Assembly: GCA_947179155.2 (NCBI GenBank)
Contig: OX359270.1
Coordinates: 2,574,077-2,638,076, forward strand
DNA: 64,000 nucleotides
Direction of reading: 5' to 3'
DNA from: Hedera helix
Lineage: Eukaryota; Streptophyta; Magnoliopsida; Apiales; Araliaceae
Shown here piece by piece: positions 46,712 to 57,355 of this stretch. Position numbers and translations under genes: made by a program. The notes under the pieces are model-generated. The model was not told the origin of the DNA. It searched no databases and saw only the letters and a program-made list of their open reading frames with translations. How positions within the stretch are numbered: the first letter of the stretch is position 1; each line of letters starts with the position of its first letter.

Positions 46712-49488
46712 TGTGACGCCCCCAAATCTAGGCCTACATAACCCAATTTGAGACGCCATAAAATACACAATTTCTAATACAAATAGTACATAGAACAGAA
46801 ATACGGAACTCAATAATACACAACTAAGTCTTCACTATTATTGTCACACTATATACAACATGTGAAGACTACAATAGCTATCTCTCGGACCGTCACTCCA
46901 TTTCCCTGCTAGACCCGGCTACTCTCTCATTTTCTGAAAAACAATGGAACAAAAGAAAGGGTGAGCTCAAATAGCCCAGTAAGAAATATCATGACTAAGA
47001 TAATGACAAATAAATTATCATTAGCCTTCAACAGTTGAGTTCCTAATTGAATATAATAGACAATAAGCTTTATATCAATAATAGCAGCGGAAAACAATCC
47101 ATTAGAAGAATAATGTAGACTATGATGCCTACTCGCGTCTCTTTTTAAGAAAAATATCATCAACTTTTATCATCTTAAATATCACTGGTCATGATAATAT
47201 AAATTTGTAGTTCCTGATTATAATCATGCCAGTCAATAGTTTATCTTTGCATTACGGGCCAAAGATATTCAAATATAGCACCAACGGTAATAATTATACC
47301 AGTTTTCAGCCTTTGGTCATAATCATACCAACAACAGTTCATATTTGCCCCAGGCCAAAGAGAATATTCACCACATGCCCTAAATGACACAACAATTATA
47401 TCGTATTTATCCTATCATCTGTGCCCCAGGCCACAGATATTCACAACAATATGGTTCCTGATTATTAGAATAACAACCGTGATATAGATGATGAATTAGA
47501 AGAAACAGTATAATCAATAAATATCGAAAGTTTATGATTTTTCTTTGTGCAGATTCAAATAATGTCCAAATTGTCAACATGATGTGGACTAAAATTCAAG
47601 AATGATATTTAAGATCCACAGTTCAGAATAACAGTTAAGGTTCAATGGAAAGATTTAGAAAAATAGGAAAGTTCAGTTGAAATAATATTAGATGAAACGC
47701 AAACTATTTAAGAATATATAATCATTTCAGGAAACTTTACCAACAAGAGACAAATAAGAATTGAATACGAAGAGTAATTCACCAAACATGCGGTAGTCCG
47801 CGTAGTCGGGTTATTCTCAGAGATTAATAAAGAATGAGTACGAAAGGTTATTCACCAAACATGCGGTAGTCCGCATAGTCAGGTTATTTCCACAAATTAA
47901 TAAGGAATGAATACGAAAGGTTATTCACCAAACATGCGGTAGTCCGCGTAGTCAGGTTATTCTCACAAATTAATATATGGAGATAAATGACACATCTTAC
48001 GAGTAAGAAAGAAATGATATTATTTTCGAGAATCAAATAATGATAATCCCTTACCATAGTAAGTTTGAATAATGGAAGATAAAAAAGATGGTATCCCTTA
48101 CCTTAACACGTGACGGGATATGAAATTGGTTAAGCTATATTTTTATAATTTAATTAGTAACTACCATATATAATTTTATGGTGTATACCAATTTGTATGA
48201 AATCATTAAAAGTGATTTAATAAAATAAAGTAGAATAACTTCAATATAGTTTTTGAAGAAAATAATATTTCAAAATAAATTTTCCAAAGAAAACTTTTCA
48301 AAATAAATCTTCCAAATGAAGAGTCTTCTAAAGGAAGATTTATAAACATCGTGTGATGTGTGTGGTTACTTGTATAACTTTTATAAAAAGACTTACTTGG
48401 TCAGTACTCGTACACTTACAGATCTTTACAAATACTCAAGATGACTTTAGCACACTGCAAGAGAACTTATACAAAGAAATATTTGGAGAGTGAAAGAAAG
48501 AATAAGCAAAGAAGTTTTTTATGAAAAATCCTTAAGTTAAGGCCTCTATTTATAGCAAAAAATCTTATCATCACCAAGATTTCCTAATTTAATCTAAACC
48601 GTATATTTCAAGATAATGTTTAATTTATACCACTCATTTCATCTTTTAAGATTTCCTTAATCTAAACCATTCATTTAAATATCATCTTTTAATCTATACC
48701 ATTCAATTTACTTTATATATAAAACAACTAACTTTAAATAAATCAATTAGCTTTATATATAAAAACAAATAACTTTATCAATTCAATTATTCAACAATAA
48801 TTCACAATTATTCATTATTATGGCTAATTGTTGTAAATGCAGTGTAGTTGGCTTTTCGAGTTAGATAAACAGAAAAATCAACTAATAATAGAATACAACA
48901 GTTTAATCAATATCATAAAAGAGATAATAATAATGCTGAAAGTAAATAAGAAAATAACACGTTACTGTGTAATGACAATTATTGATTCAGTAATGTGAAT
49001 TATTGTGCATATGCTACTGTGACAATTATCAGCTCAATAATATGAATTATTATGCATGTGACAATTATTGGCTCAATAAAGTCAATATAGTACAATAACC
49101 ACTTTATTAGTTTAATAATATAAAACATTGGGCAATACTGTATGTTACTGTGCAATACCGTGTGCTACTATTCCTTTACCACCATGTTCAAGGTGATAGT
49201 ATCGTTGACTATATTTATTTAGAAAGGTTACGTATGTCGCTTTATATATCCGACAATAATTCGTTGTGGGGGTCCACCATTATTTTGTTATTTCGGCACC
49301 GTCGTACGAATCGAATATTTCCCGACAAAATGAATATTCTCCGACCAAACGAATATTGTCCGACGTAATAAAATTTGCACATAATATCCTTAACTTTTAA
49401 CCTTATCAATTTAACCACTTACTATTTCAGGAAAAATATATGTGAAGAAAAAATAAATTTTGTATTTCATAAAATTCGGGGTCTTACA
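46712..49488 (-). mobile_element. Solo LTR of a Tekay-type chromovirus
   Basis: 2777 bp, reading tgtgacgccccc...gtcttaca on plus. It is the reverse complement of an LTR related to those at 2869 and 10,556 but clearly diverged from them, and is flanked by a perfect tctag duplication (46,707-46,711 and 49,489-49,493). No interior or second LTR remains, so the element was lost by recombination between its LTRs. It keeps the tandem repeat (three copies at about 47,780-47,960) and a minus-strand TATAAATAG (48,546-48,554). It split the leader of the gag-only element just past its primer site. Confidence 0.93.
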
Positions 49489-49729
49489 TCTAGTATTTAG
49501 TACCAAGTGCATCCTCCATAAAAAAAGAACTGTTATGGCAACCTCACAGTCACAGTGAAGTCACAACGATAACAGATAAAGAATGCTGCCTCCAAGCAAT
49601 CCTCGATAAAAAGAAAGCTCTAGACATCCAGCCGAAAGAGCTTGATAAACAATATGAAGAATTAAACGAGGCAGGTCATGACCTTTTGAGCTAGAGAGAC
49701 TCGGCCTCTTGCTCAGAACATCGTGATCG

Positions 49730-50632
49730 GTGCGACGATCGGAACGATGCAAGGATGGAGCCCGAAATCGAGATAGGGAGCGGGTACGTTCCAAATCAAT
49801 TTTCATAGCGGACTTGCGAAAGCGAGCCAGATCACCTTTAAGAAAAAACCGGGACGACAGACGAAGCCATGAAAGTCATACCGGAAAATCCTTACCTAAG
49901 AAGGCTTCAGATAAGTACTATGGAACCAAGAAAGCCCGGTTCTCCCCATTCTCAAAAGAACTAGAAGAAGCAAAGATTGATCGAAGTCGCAAGGTACCCG
50001 CCCTAGAGATGTATGACGGAATAGGAGACCCCTATGATCACACCTATTCCTTCGAACAGGCCATACACTTTCACGGCCATGATGCAGTGGCGATGTGCCA
50101 CCTATTTTTATCCACCCTAAAGAAAACTGCCAAGGAGTGGTTCATCTCCCTTCCATCCAGATCAATTAAATCGTGGGAAGAGTTGCATGACCAATTTCAC
50201 ACTCGCTTCGGCAGTAAAAAAAGATGAGCCAGAATGATGACATCCGTCCTACAGGTAAAACACGGGCTAAACGAAACTCTTCGGCAGTACGTCAAGAGGT
50301 TCAGGGAGGCAATTTCTGAGATCAATGGTATCGACCCGAAACAAGTAATCCAATTTTTGACTATAGGATTAAATGTTGACAAATCTAGTAGGTTGATCGA
50401 AGAGCTCATCTCAAGGGCACTGAAAACTTTATCTGAGACTTATGAAAAAGTCAACAAGTTTATAGAGTTAGAAGATGCCCTTATCAACCTTCGAGGGTCT
50501 TTGAGATTCGATGATAATTATCATCGGAGAAGAGACCCTAGGGGCAATATAGCAGACAACAGAGATGATGACCGAAGAGACCAAAGAGTAGTCATCGGAT
50601 TCCCGAAGCTTGTTGTGCCTGTACCCACCTAA
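49730..50632 (+). pseudogene. Gag of the gag-only element, with an in-frame TGA
   Basis: One frame of about 300 codons interrupted only by TGA at 50,225-50,227. An Arg/Lys/Asp/Ser-rich basic N-terminus of about 85 residues leads to a retrotransposon gag domain (about 90-260): M-Y-D-G-I-G-D-P-Y-D-H, L-K-K-T-A-K-E-W-F, L-P-S-R-S-I-K-S-W, then after the stop L-R-Q-Y-V-K-R-F-R. This is the Tat-lineage form. A second basic Arg/Asp region closes it. The true start may lie upstream, near 49,535, where the solo LTR separated leader and gene. Confidence 0.8.
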
Positions 50633-51394
50633 GAAGATCTCCATATGATTGTTGAAGAGTTTCAAACCACAGACAAAAAGCCTATATAGTATACGGTTCG
50701 GCGACATTATCAGCAATCATATATGTACTGAATATTTTTTGGAAGTTATTTTAACCTACTATATTGCTTCTTCGATATCAACAAATATGATTGTTTTATT
50801 TTATCACATTCTTGTTTTTTGTTTAAATGTTTTTTATTCTTTAAGCCTTAACTTCAGTCTATCAGATAAGGCTAGGGGGCAAGGGAATATAAGTGTTAAG
50901 CTAGCACATAGATACAATACACAGAACTCATCATGAGAAGAAGAGAATATTTGTCATAAAAAATATGACTACAAGGAAAAATTAACGCCAGTCTTCGGGA
51001 GGATCAATAAGAACAAATCTCAAACCTTTCAGAAGAACGCCCCTACTATGCCTCTGACCCTTTATGCAACCAAATTCATCACCTCAGAAGTGGGTAGCAA
51101 TTGCAAAGGCTCTTTATGGCCGATATTAGAAGGATCGGGAGTCAGCAGAAGAGACGTGTCCTTGAGGACGAAAATGGGTCGCGAGTTGGGGCAAGAGCTG
51201 GTGCAAGAACCGTTTCAAGAGCAGGAGAAAATGCAGCAGCGTTGGGTTCAACAATTGCAATCTTACTTGGCTTTCACCTCAGCTTCCTCTTTAGTCTGAC
51301 GTCCTCGAAACCCCGAAGACTAGAGATCTTCGGGTTAGTTGTTTTGGAATCCCGAAAAAGCTTCTTTCCTCCCGAAAGTATACTTTCTTCAAAT
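50633..51394 (+). other. Non-coding interior of the gag-only element
   Basis: Occupies the place where protease to integrase would be. A ggctagggggcaaggg run at 50,868-50,883 looks like a second polypurine tract, since the tract at the 3' LTR shares the ggggcaa core. No pol-like reading frame. Confidence 0.6.
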
Positions 51395-51950
51395 TTTCGA
51401 AAGCAGCATTTCTTCGGTCTTTCCCTTCGGTCTGATGCCTCCGGGCTCCCAATGGACTTTTCCCTTCTGTCTGACACCTCCGGGTTCCCAAAAGAGTTTT
51501 CTCTTGGGTTTGATGCCTCCCAGCTCCCGATAGAGTTTTTCCTTCGGTCTGACACCTCCGGGTTCTCGAATGAGCTTCCTCTTCGATCTGATGCCTCTAG
51601 GCTCCCGATGGAGTTTTCCCTTCGGTTTGACACCTCTGGATTCCCGAAAGAGTTTTCTCTTCAGTTTGATGTCTCCGGGCTCTCGATAGAGCTTTCTCTT
51701 TGGTGTGATGCCTCCGGGCTCCCGATAGAGCTTTCCCTTCGGTCCAATGCCTCCGGGCTCCCGATGGAGTTTTCCCTTCGGTCCAATACCTCTGGGCTCC
51801 CGATGGTGCTTTTCCTTTGAACTGAGACCTCCGGGTCCCCGAGGAATCTTTCCCTTCAGTCAAACATCTCTGTGTTCCCGAAAGAGCTTTCCCTTTGGTT
51901 TAATACTTTTCGGCTCCCGAAGGAGTTTTTCTCCTCTGTTACGTTGCCCT
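51395..51950 (+). repeat. 39-bp tandem array, about 14 copies, open as a 13-residue repeat
   Basis: The gatgcctccgggctcccga block and its variants recur at 51,434, 51,473, 51,512, 51,551, 51,590, 51,629, 51,668, 51,707, 51,746, 51,785, 51,824, 51,863 and 51,902: a period of exactly 39 bp with no indels. It lies in an open frame, 51,101-51,820, that encodes 13-residue repeats of the form D-A-S-G-L-P-M-E-F-S-L-R-S. The minus strand is also open over much of it. It ends about 180 bp before the 3' LTR. Not a known domain. Confidence 0.85.
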
Positions 51951-52125
51951 TAAATTCCTATATGAAGTTTAAAGAGGATCTACCTTCGGTTTGATATCTC
52001 CTAGGCTGATATTTATGGAGTCCCGAAGAGGTAATTTTCCTCTGGATTTGTCCGCTTACATATATTTTTGGAATTTTTTAGTCTATTCCCGCAGCACATT
52101 TATATACTGGAAGAGTGGGGGGCAA

Positions 52126-52602
52126 TGTTATGATGAATATTTCGCTAAACCTGATCCGATAATCAGTGTTGGGCTAGACCCAATGGACCATCAGCTTGAC
52201 AGTTATTTGTGAGGACTCCCTAGTTCGATAAGCTTGAGTTAGGTTCCTAAACCAAGTTGGATCATGACTATTTACCATATCTAATCCTAATTAGAGTATG
52301 AGTCATGGATCCTAGAAGGTTTAGGATAGATACTTTCTTATTCAACCACAACTCGTCGATGGACATTCCTAAATAGGATTTATAAGAGGCAAGTAAGTAT
52401 TATAAATACTAGATCAATGATGGACGTATAGGTCACGCTATTATTACTCTACTAAATAATTAGGCCTCTATTGTTGACCTATCTTGAAACCTTCACTAAC
52501 TCTCACACTAGAGAAGTTCATCGGCGGCCCAAGCCGTTAGGACTTTTGTGCAGGTACCCTTCCTAGACGTGCAGTTGAACGGACGGATAGAATCAGACGT
52601 CA
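52126..52602 (+). repeat. 3' LTR of the gag-only element
   Basis: 477 bp, about 91% identical to 46,207-46,683. TATA at 52,401-52,409. The purine tract is at 52,112-52,125. Confidence 0.9.
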
Positions 52603-55012
52603 ATAATTATCAAACACTATTTTTTATTTTTTATTTTAAAAAAGTAAAAATTAAAAATAAAAATAAATATAATTACCAAATGAACCCGCAGTAAATACAG
52701 GACCAATGGGAGTCCGAAAACGCATGCTTGCAGATATCGTCAATACCAATAGGTCATGTTCCACTAATCGGGAAAGGAACTATATAAGGGATACATTTTG
52801 TTTAGGATGGAAGAAGCTAAAGTAAAGAGAAGACCTAGCTCTAGGCCTTACAATTTTTCCCGACCTGGGCAAAACCCATACAATCTCGACCTTAATACGA
52901 TTCAAACTTATAAACTAATGAGGTTAAGAATGGATATAGAATGCACTTTGCCATCTCTGCTCCCGACCTGATTATATATATAATTATTTTTAAAATTAAT
53001 TTATATATATATATATATATATATATATGTAACTATTTATATTATTTAATTAAAAAATTGTAACATTTGTAATACAAAGTGTTGTTAGTAATAGAAATAT
53101 TATTTGTTTGATTTTGAATTAAAAATAGCTAACAAAAGTAATATTAAAAAAATTAATTTGAAAGAAAAGGAAAGAATTCGGGTAGATGGGGCGGGTATAA
53201 GGTACTAGTTTTTTGGTCTGGCCGAATTAGGTTTGAGAGTAATGTATATATTGGCGGGGCAGGTTTAGGAGAGGATTTCTTCTAGACCATACCTGTCTCG
53301 TTACTAGATCTACCAACTTTCTTATTTCAATAAAAGTTACTTGCTTTGTTGTTGAGATCTTTTTATTTTTCTTGCAAATATGGTTATTAGACACGCTATC
53401 TTTATTAGACTTTTTAAATTTTACAACATTTTTTTGGCTATTATCTTTCCACTAGGAAAAAAAGACTCTGTCTCTTAGATATCAAAGTTAGTTATAGGCC
53501 ATTAATATTATACAGATTTTTTTTGCAATTATTTTACATTAAAAAAAGTATTAAATATGTGTACTATGCAAACTTTTATATTCATATATTAAAAAAAAAA
53601 AAAAAACTCACCAAGGATTCTATCCATCTTAAATGGTCTCAATTGCTGGTGCAAGGATGCCTAAACCTTTGTGATGGCACAAATTCTTCTCAGCCATATA
53701 TGAAGGATGAAGCTAATCCAAAACAGAAAAAAAAACCACAAAAACTTGACTCAGCAATAACATGGCAGGCGAATCCATGGCCCCCACCATCCGTTATACT
53801 TAATATTTATGATGTCCACTTGTCCAGTATTCGGCCCAAAAAGTGCCATCCAACCCCACTACCAGCCATAGACAAAATATCAGTCTGCACCCAACACAAC
53901 CCACCACCCTCGTGCCTTCCATACGAGAATAAATTCACTATGTACCCCACTCCCTTCTCTCCCCAGGGATCCATCATTCTTCAAACCATGATACTTCAAC
54001 AAAAGAAATAACAAATATAAGAAGCCCCTCCACCCCTACCCGGCTACCCCAACCATCCCACCCCCGAAGTGTGGTTTGGTGCCCACAGGCTTATCCTAAA
54101 GATCTAAAACAGTGTTATCTTTTTTTGACCCGACTTGGTTCGACTCGAGCCTCTTCTGATGCCCGACCCGACCCAGGTTTTATGCACATTGCACAACTAG
54201 GTAAACCTCACATGTCCAAGATTGTTGACTCTAAAAAGTGCATATATACCAGATGCAAAGTTCTTGCAGGGGTATTTCATGTCGCTTTCTGCACAACTAG
54301 GCAAACATATATACCAGATGCAAAGTTCTTGCAAGGGTATTTCATATGTCCAAGGATTAGTCTCAGAGTTAAAATTTGACACACAATCAACGTATACACG
54401 AACAGGGTGTTGGTCATTAAAATAAAGTTAACAATGTCTAACAAAAGTTTCATTAATGAAGTTTCATTAACAATGTCTCTTGTATTGAGGCTACTTCAAG
54501 TCCAGGAATCAAACAAACACAATTATCCATGGTAATACCCTCCAACTGAATTATATAAGAAAGGTTACAAGGCATAATGTCAAAACTTGACAACAAATTT
54601 CAAGACCAACATGTAGTTCATCATTAAGTAATAGTAGTAAGCTCAGCCAAGAAACTTATAAAAAATAACAACTCCTTGCCTTCGGATTAAAATTACAATG
54701 AAGGACAAGATTGATAACAAACTCGGTCACAAAAACTCTTTCCAAGTTCAAACCATTTCTTGAACTAAAATCTAACCGCAAGCAAGCTTTGAGCTTTTGC
54801 TCCTCTTTATTTTAATATGACCCGACTACTATAATTACCTCAAGATTACATATAAATATACATTTGGCGGATCGATTAAACACAAAATTCAGTAAATGAT
54901 TTAGCATTTTAAGCTCTATATATACACAACTAAATATAGTATTCTCTCCTGCAGTCACTTCTTTAGGGCTTCTCACCCTGCTTTTAGGGGTGTCTTTGAA
55001 TTGATATTTCAT
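52603..55012. other. Intergenic, with a TA microsatellite and a small duplication
   Basis: A TA run is at 52,999-53,028. A 40-bp block (catataccagatgcaaag type) is repeated 65 bp apart at 54,241-54,280 and 54,306-54,345. The open frame 53,523-54,011 is Pro-rich, without features, and begins in an A/T-rich tract; I do not accept it. The end, about 54,800-55,012, is probably the 3' untranslated region of the next gene. Confidence 0.5.
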
Positions 55013-56651
55013 CTAAGCTACAGCCGAGATGCTGCAGTTTCCGCGACAGTTGAATCCTTCGATTCTCACTGCAGCTGGCTTTTGCCCAAATTTTACACGA
55101 GCACAACCTCCATTTTTGCGTTGAGATGATGGTGATGCTTCAGGAGCCGGTGATAAAGGACTTGATTTGTCCATGCCAAAGTGAGAATCTTGGATCACTG
55201 GGTTTGACACCCTACTTGGCGGAGATCCCATAAAGTATGGCGGCGAGGAAGGCACATAATGATTGGGCTTTTCAGAACCATAATTTCCCTATAATAAATG
55301 GAGGAACATAACAAAATATTAACTGAATTGATAATGCATCGATTATCATAAATACAAATCGACAAAAGAACCTGTTAATTTTAATCACATAATGACTTCA
55401 TTCAATAAATAGGAACTAGTAGTGGATCTTGAATAATAAAATATTCAGTAATGAACCTTCTCTACCAATTACATAAAAAGCAACTCCTTGTGTCATTTAG
55501 GCAGTTCTAGTTGCACTTTTTTTGAATTATTCAAAAACTAAGGTTGGCCAATTTTATTTTTTTTCCGGGGTTGGGACTTGATGAAGATAAACGCTCTGTT
55601 TGCATTAAAAGTTTGGCTTACTGAGTCTTTTATATGGACCGAACATAAATTCTTATATAAGAAAAAAAACAAACATGTATCCTACTTAAATTTCTACTGC
55701 TCAAGTTCACTGCTAAGAAAGTTAAATTCGATTAAATTGATTCATGCAACTATATTAGCATGAAAATAAGATATTTAGTGAAATAAATACTAGAGGATAC
55801 CACCATAAGGAATAATCCTCTTAACAGTACCAATTTCAATGACAATTTGAAAGAAAGGGGGGCCTTTTTTTCCTTTCCTTTGTTTAATTTTTATTTTTTA
55901 TGAATCGGTCTAATTTTAAGTATGTATCTGCAATATGTGTGTTTGTTTGTGAACAATAAAAACATTCTACTCTGCTTCACTAGATCAGGCAAATCTTATT
56001 TATATAAATTTATATACAAATCCAAATTAAAACAAACAAGACTTCTCAGAAAATAAATCAAATAAAATTTCATTCATTTAAAAAAAAAAAAAAACTAAAT
56101 AAACCAGAACAAGCAAAAGAACAAAAATTTCACTCACACTTATATGGGTGATTGATCCAAGATCCAAAATTAGTCCCCCATAACCAAACACACAACTCCA
56201 TTTTTTTTAAAAAAACAATCGAAACCCAAAAAATCTCCAAGATCCAAATATTAGTTCCCCATAGCCAAACACATAACTCAATTTTATTTTATTTTAAAAA
56301 CACTCGAAAACCAAAAATAAAATAAAATTAAACCAAAAAAATAGCTACCTTGGTGAGAATCATGTCCAGAAGCTCCGCCCCGGCTCTTGAATCACAGAAC
56401 TCCATCTGGTAACTGCATATAAACCCCAAAAAAAATACATGGTTAGATGCCAATAGCAAAATCAAAGCCCAATTTTTTTTATTGAAATTTAAAAAAAGAA
56501 AAGAAAAAGAGACATACTTTGAAGGATTCAAGAGACCAACGCGACGAGGTTTAGGGCAAACGACGCCGTCTGAAATAGAAGAACCCCTCATCTTGAAATC
56601 TCCAAGAGAAGCGAAGGCGTTGTTGTTGTGCTGATATGCGCATCTATTCAT
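55013..56651 (-). CDS. Plant-specific protein of unknown function, three exons (At5g16110/At3g02555-like)
   Basis: Minus strand, exons 56,651-56,518, 56,412-56,349 and 55,288-55,013, all GT-AG with matching phase; 157 residues. It begins M-N-R-C-A-Y-Q, has a G-V-V-C-P-K-P-R-R block (about 29-37), then E-F-C-D-S-R-A-G-A-E-L-L-D near 50-62, a Ser/Pro-rich S-S-P-P-Y-F-M-G-S-P-P-S-R (about 79-91) and a C-terminal block G-C-A-R-V-K-F-G-x-K-P-A-A-V-R-I-E-G-F. I recognise these blocks from a small uncharacterised family conserved in land plants; the Arabidopsis locus names are from memory. No membrane segment, signal or enzyme motif. The basic patches could suggest a nuclear role, but that is a guess. 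Upstream, 56,652-56,900 is a probable 5' untranslated region and may contain an intron. Confidence 0.88.
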
Positions 56652-56723
56652 TTTCCCTCTCTTAATTTTTCACAGATCCGCACAAATCAACGCCCTGTAA
56701 ACACACACATGTGCATATGAGAG

Positions 56724-56727
<4 letters not shown>

Positions 56728-56770
<43 letters not shown>

Positions 56771-56778
56771 CTGTGTGT
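56728..56778. repeat. (TA)n(TG)n microsatellite in the probable 5' leader
   Basis: About 11 TA units followed by about 10 TG units with one CTG interruption, some 80 bp upstream of the ATG of the minus-strand gene. Confidence 0.85.
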
Positions 56779-57102
56779 GAATTTTCTATTATAAAAGCTC
56801 AAGTATGTATAGATAAAGGAGGAGGAAGGTACCTGCTTGACGGCTCTTCCAGGCTCGAAAGAGGGGAAAGAGAAAAAGAGTAGGAGGGGACAGACAAAAA
56901 TTATGGTTTGAGGAGCTATTCGTAGAAAGAGAGGACTAGGAGAGAGAGAATAAAGTGTGGGCTGCTGAGGTCAGAACGGGAGGAGGGGCTAGGGATTGGT
57001 ATGATATAGTAACAGTAGTGGATGTTGATTGGATTTTTTTTTAGTTTTAGATTTCTTTTTTTATTTTTCTTTCAATTTTACCAAGGCAATAAATGTGAAA
57101 AA

Positions 57103-57355
57103 TTGATATTTTTATAAGTTTCACTCGTATAAGATAAGTCTCATTTATTATTTATATTGATATTTTTATAAGATTTTACTCGCATGAGATGAGCCTCACT
57201 TACTATTTATGTTAATATTTTTATAAAATCTCACTCGTATAAGATGAGCTCCACTTATTATTCATGTTGATATTTTTATAATATCTCACTCGTATAAAAT
57301 GAGCTCCATTTATTATTTATATTAATATTTTTACAAAATCTCACTTGCCTTCTAA
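57103..57355. repeat. 55-bp minisatellite, about 4.6 copies
   Basis: The block tgatatttttataag..tcactcgtat..gatgagc..cacttattatttat recurs at 57,103, 57,158, 57,213, 57,268 and 57,323, exactly 55 bp apart, with several differences per copy. A partial single copy of related sequence occurs at 34,530-34,620. Confidence 0.85.

Larger units (their letters stand above)
46207..52602 (+). mobile_element. Old gag-only Ty3 element of Tat type, with a nested solo LTR
   Basis: LTRs of 477 bp each (46,207-46,683 and 52,126-52,602), TGTTA...GTCA. A primer site beginning tggcgctagaagg follows the first LTR, and a purine tract (agagtggggggcaa) precedes the second. The only coding part is gag (49,730-50,632); there is no protease, RT, RNase H or integrase, and too little room for them. 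I count about 45 differences between the LTRs (about 9%), mostly C/T and G/A, so the insertion is a few million years old. After subtracting the solo LTR it is about 3.6 kb, matching the TR-GAG kind of non-autonomous element. Instead of a 5-bp duplication it is flanked by a 23-bp near-identical sequence (46,184-46,206 and 52,603-52,625). Confidence 0.85.

Noticed and set aside
53523..54011. Plus-strand frame of 162 codons
   Set aside because: Starts in A/T repeats and is Pro/Lys/Gln-rich without domain signs; upstream and downstream show no gene signals.
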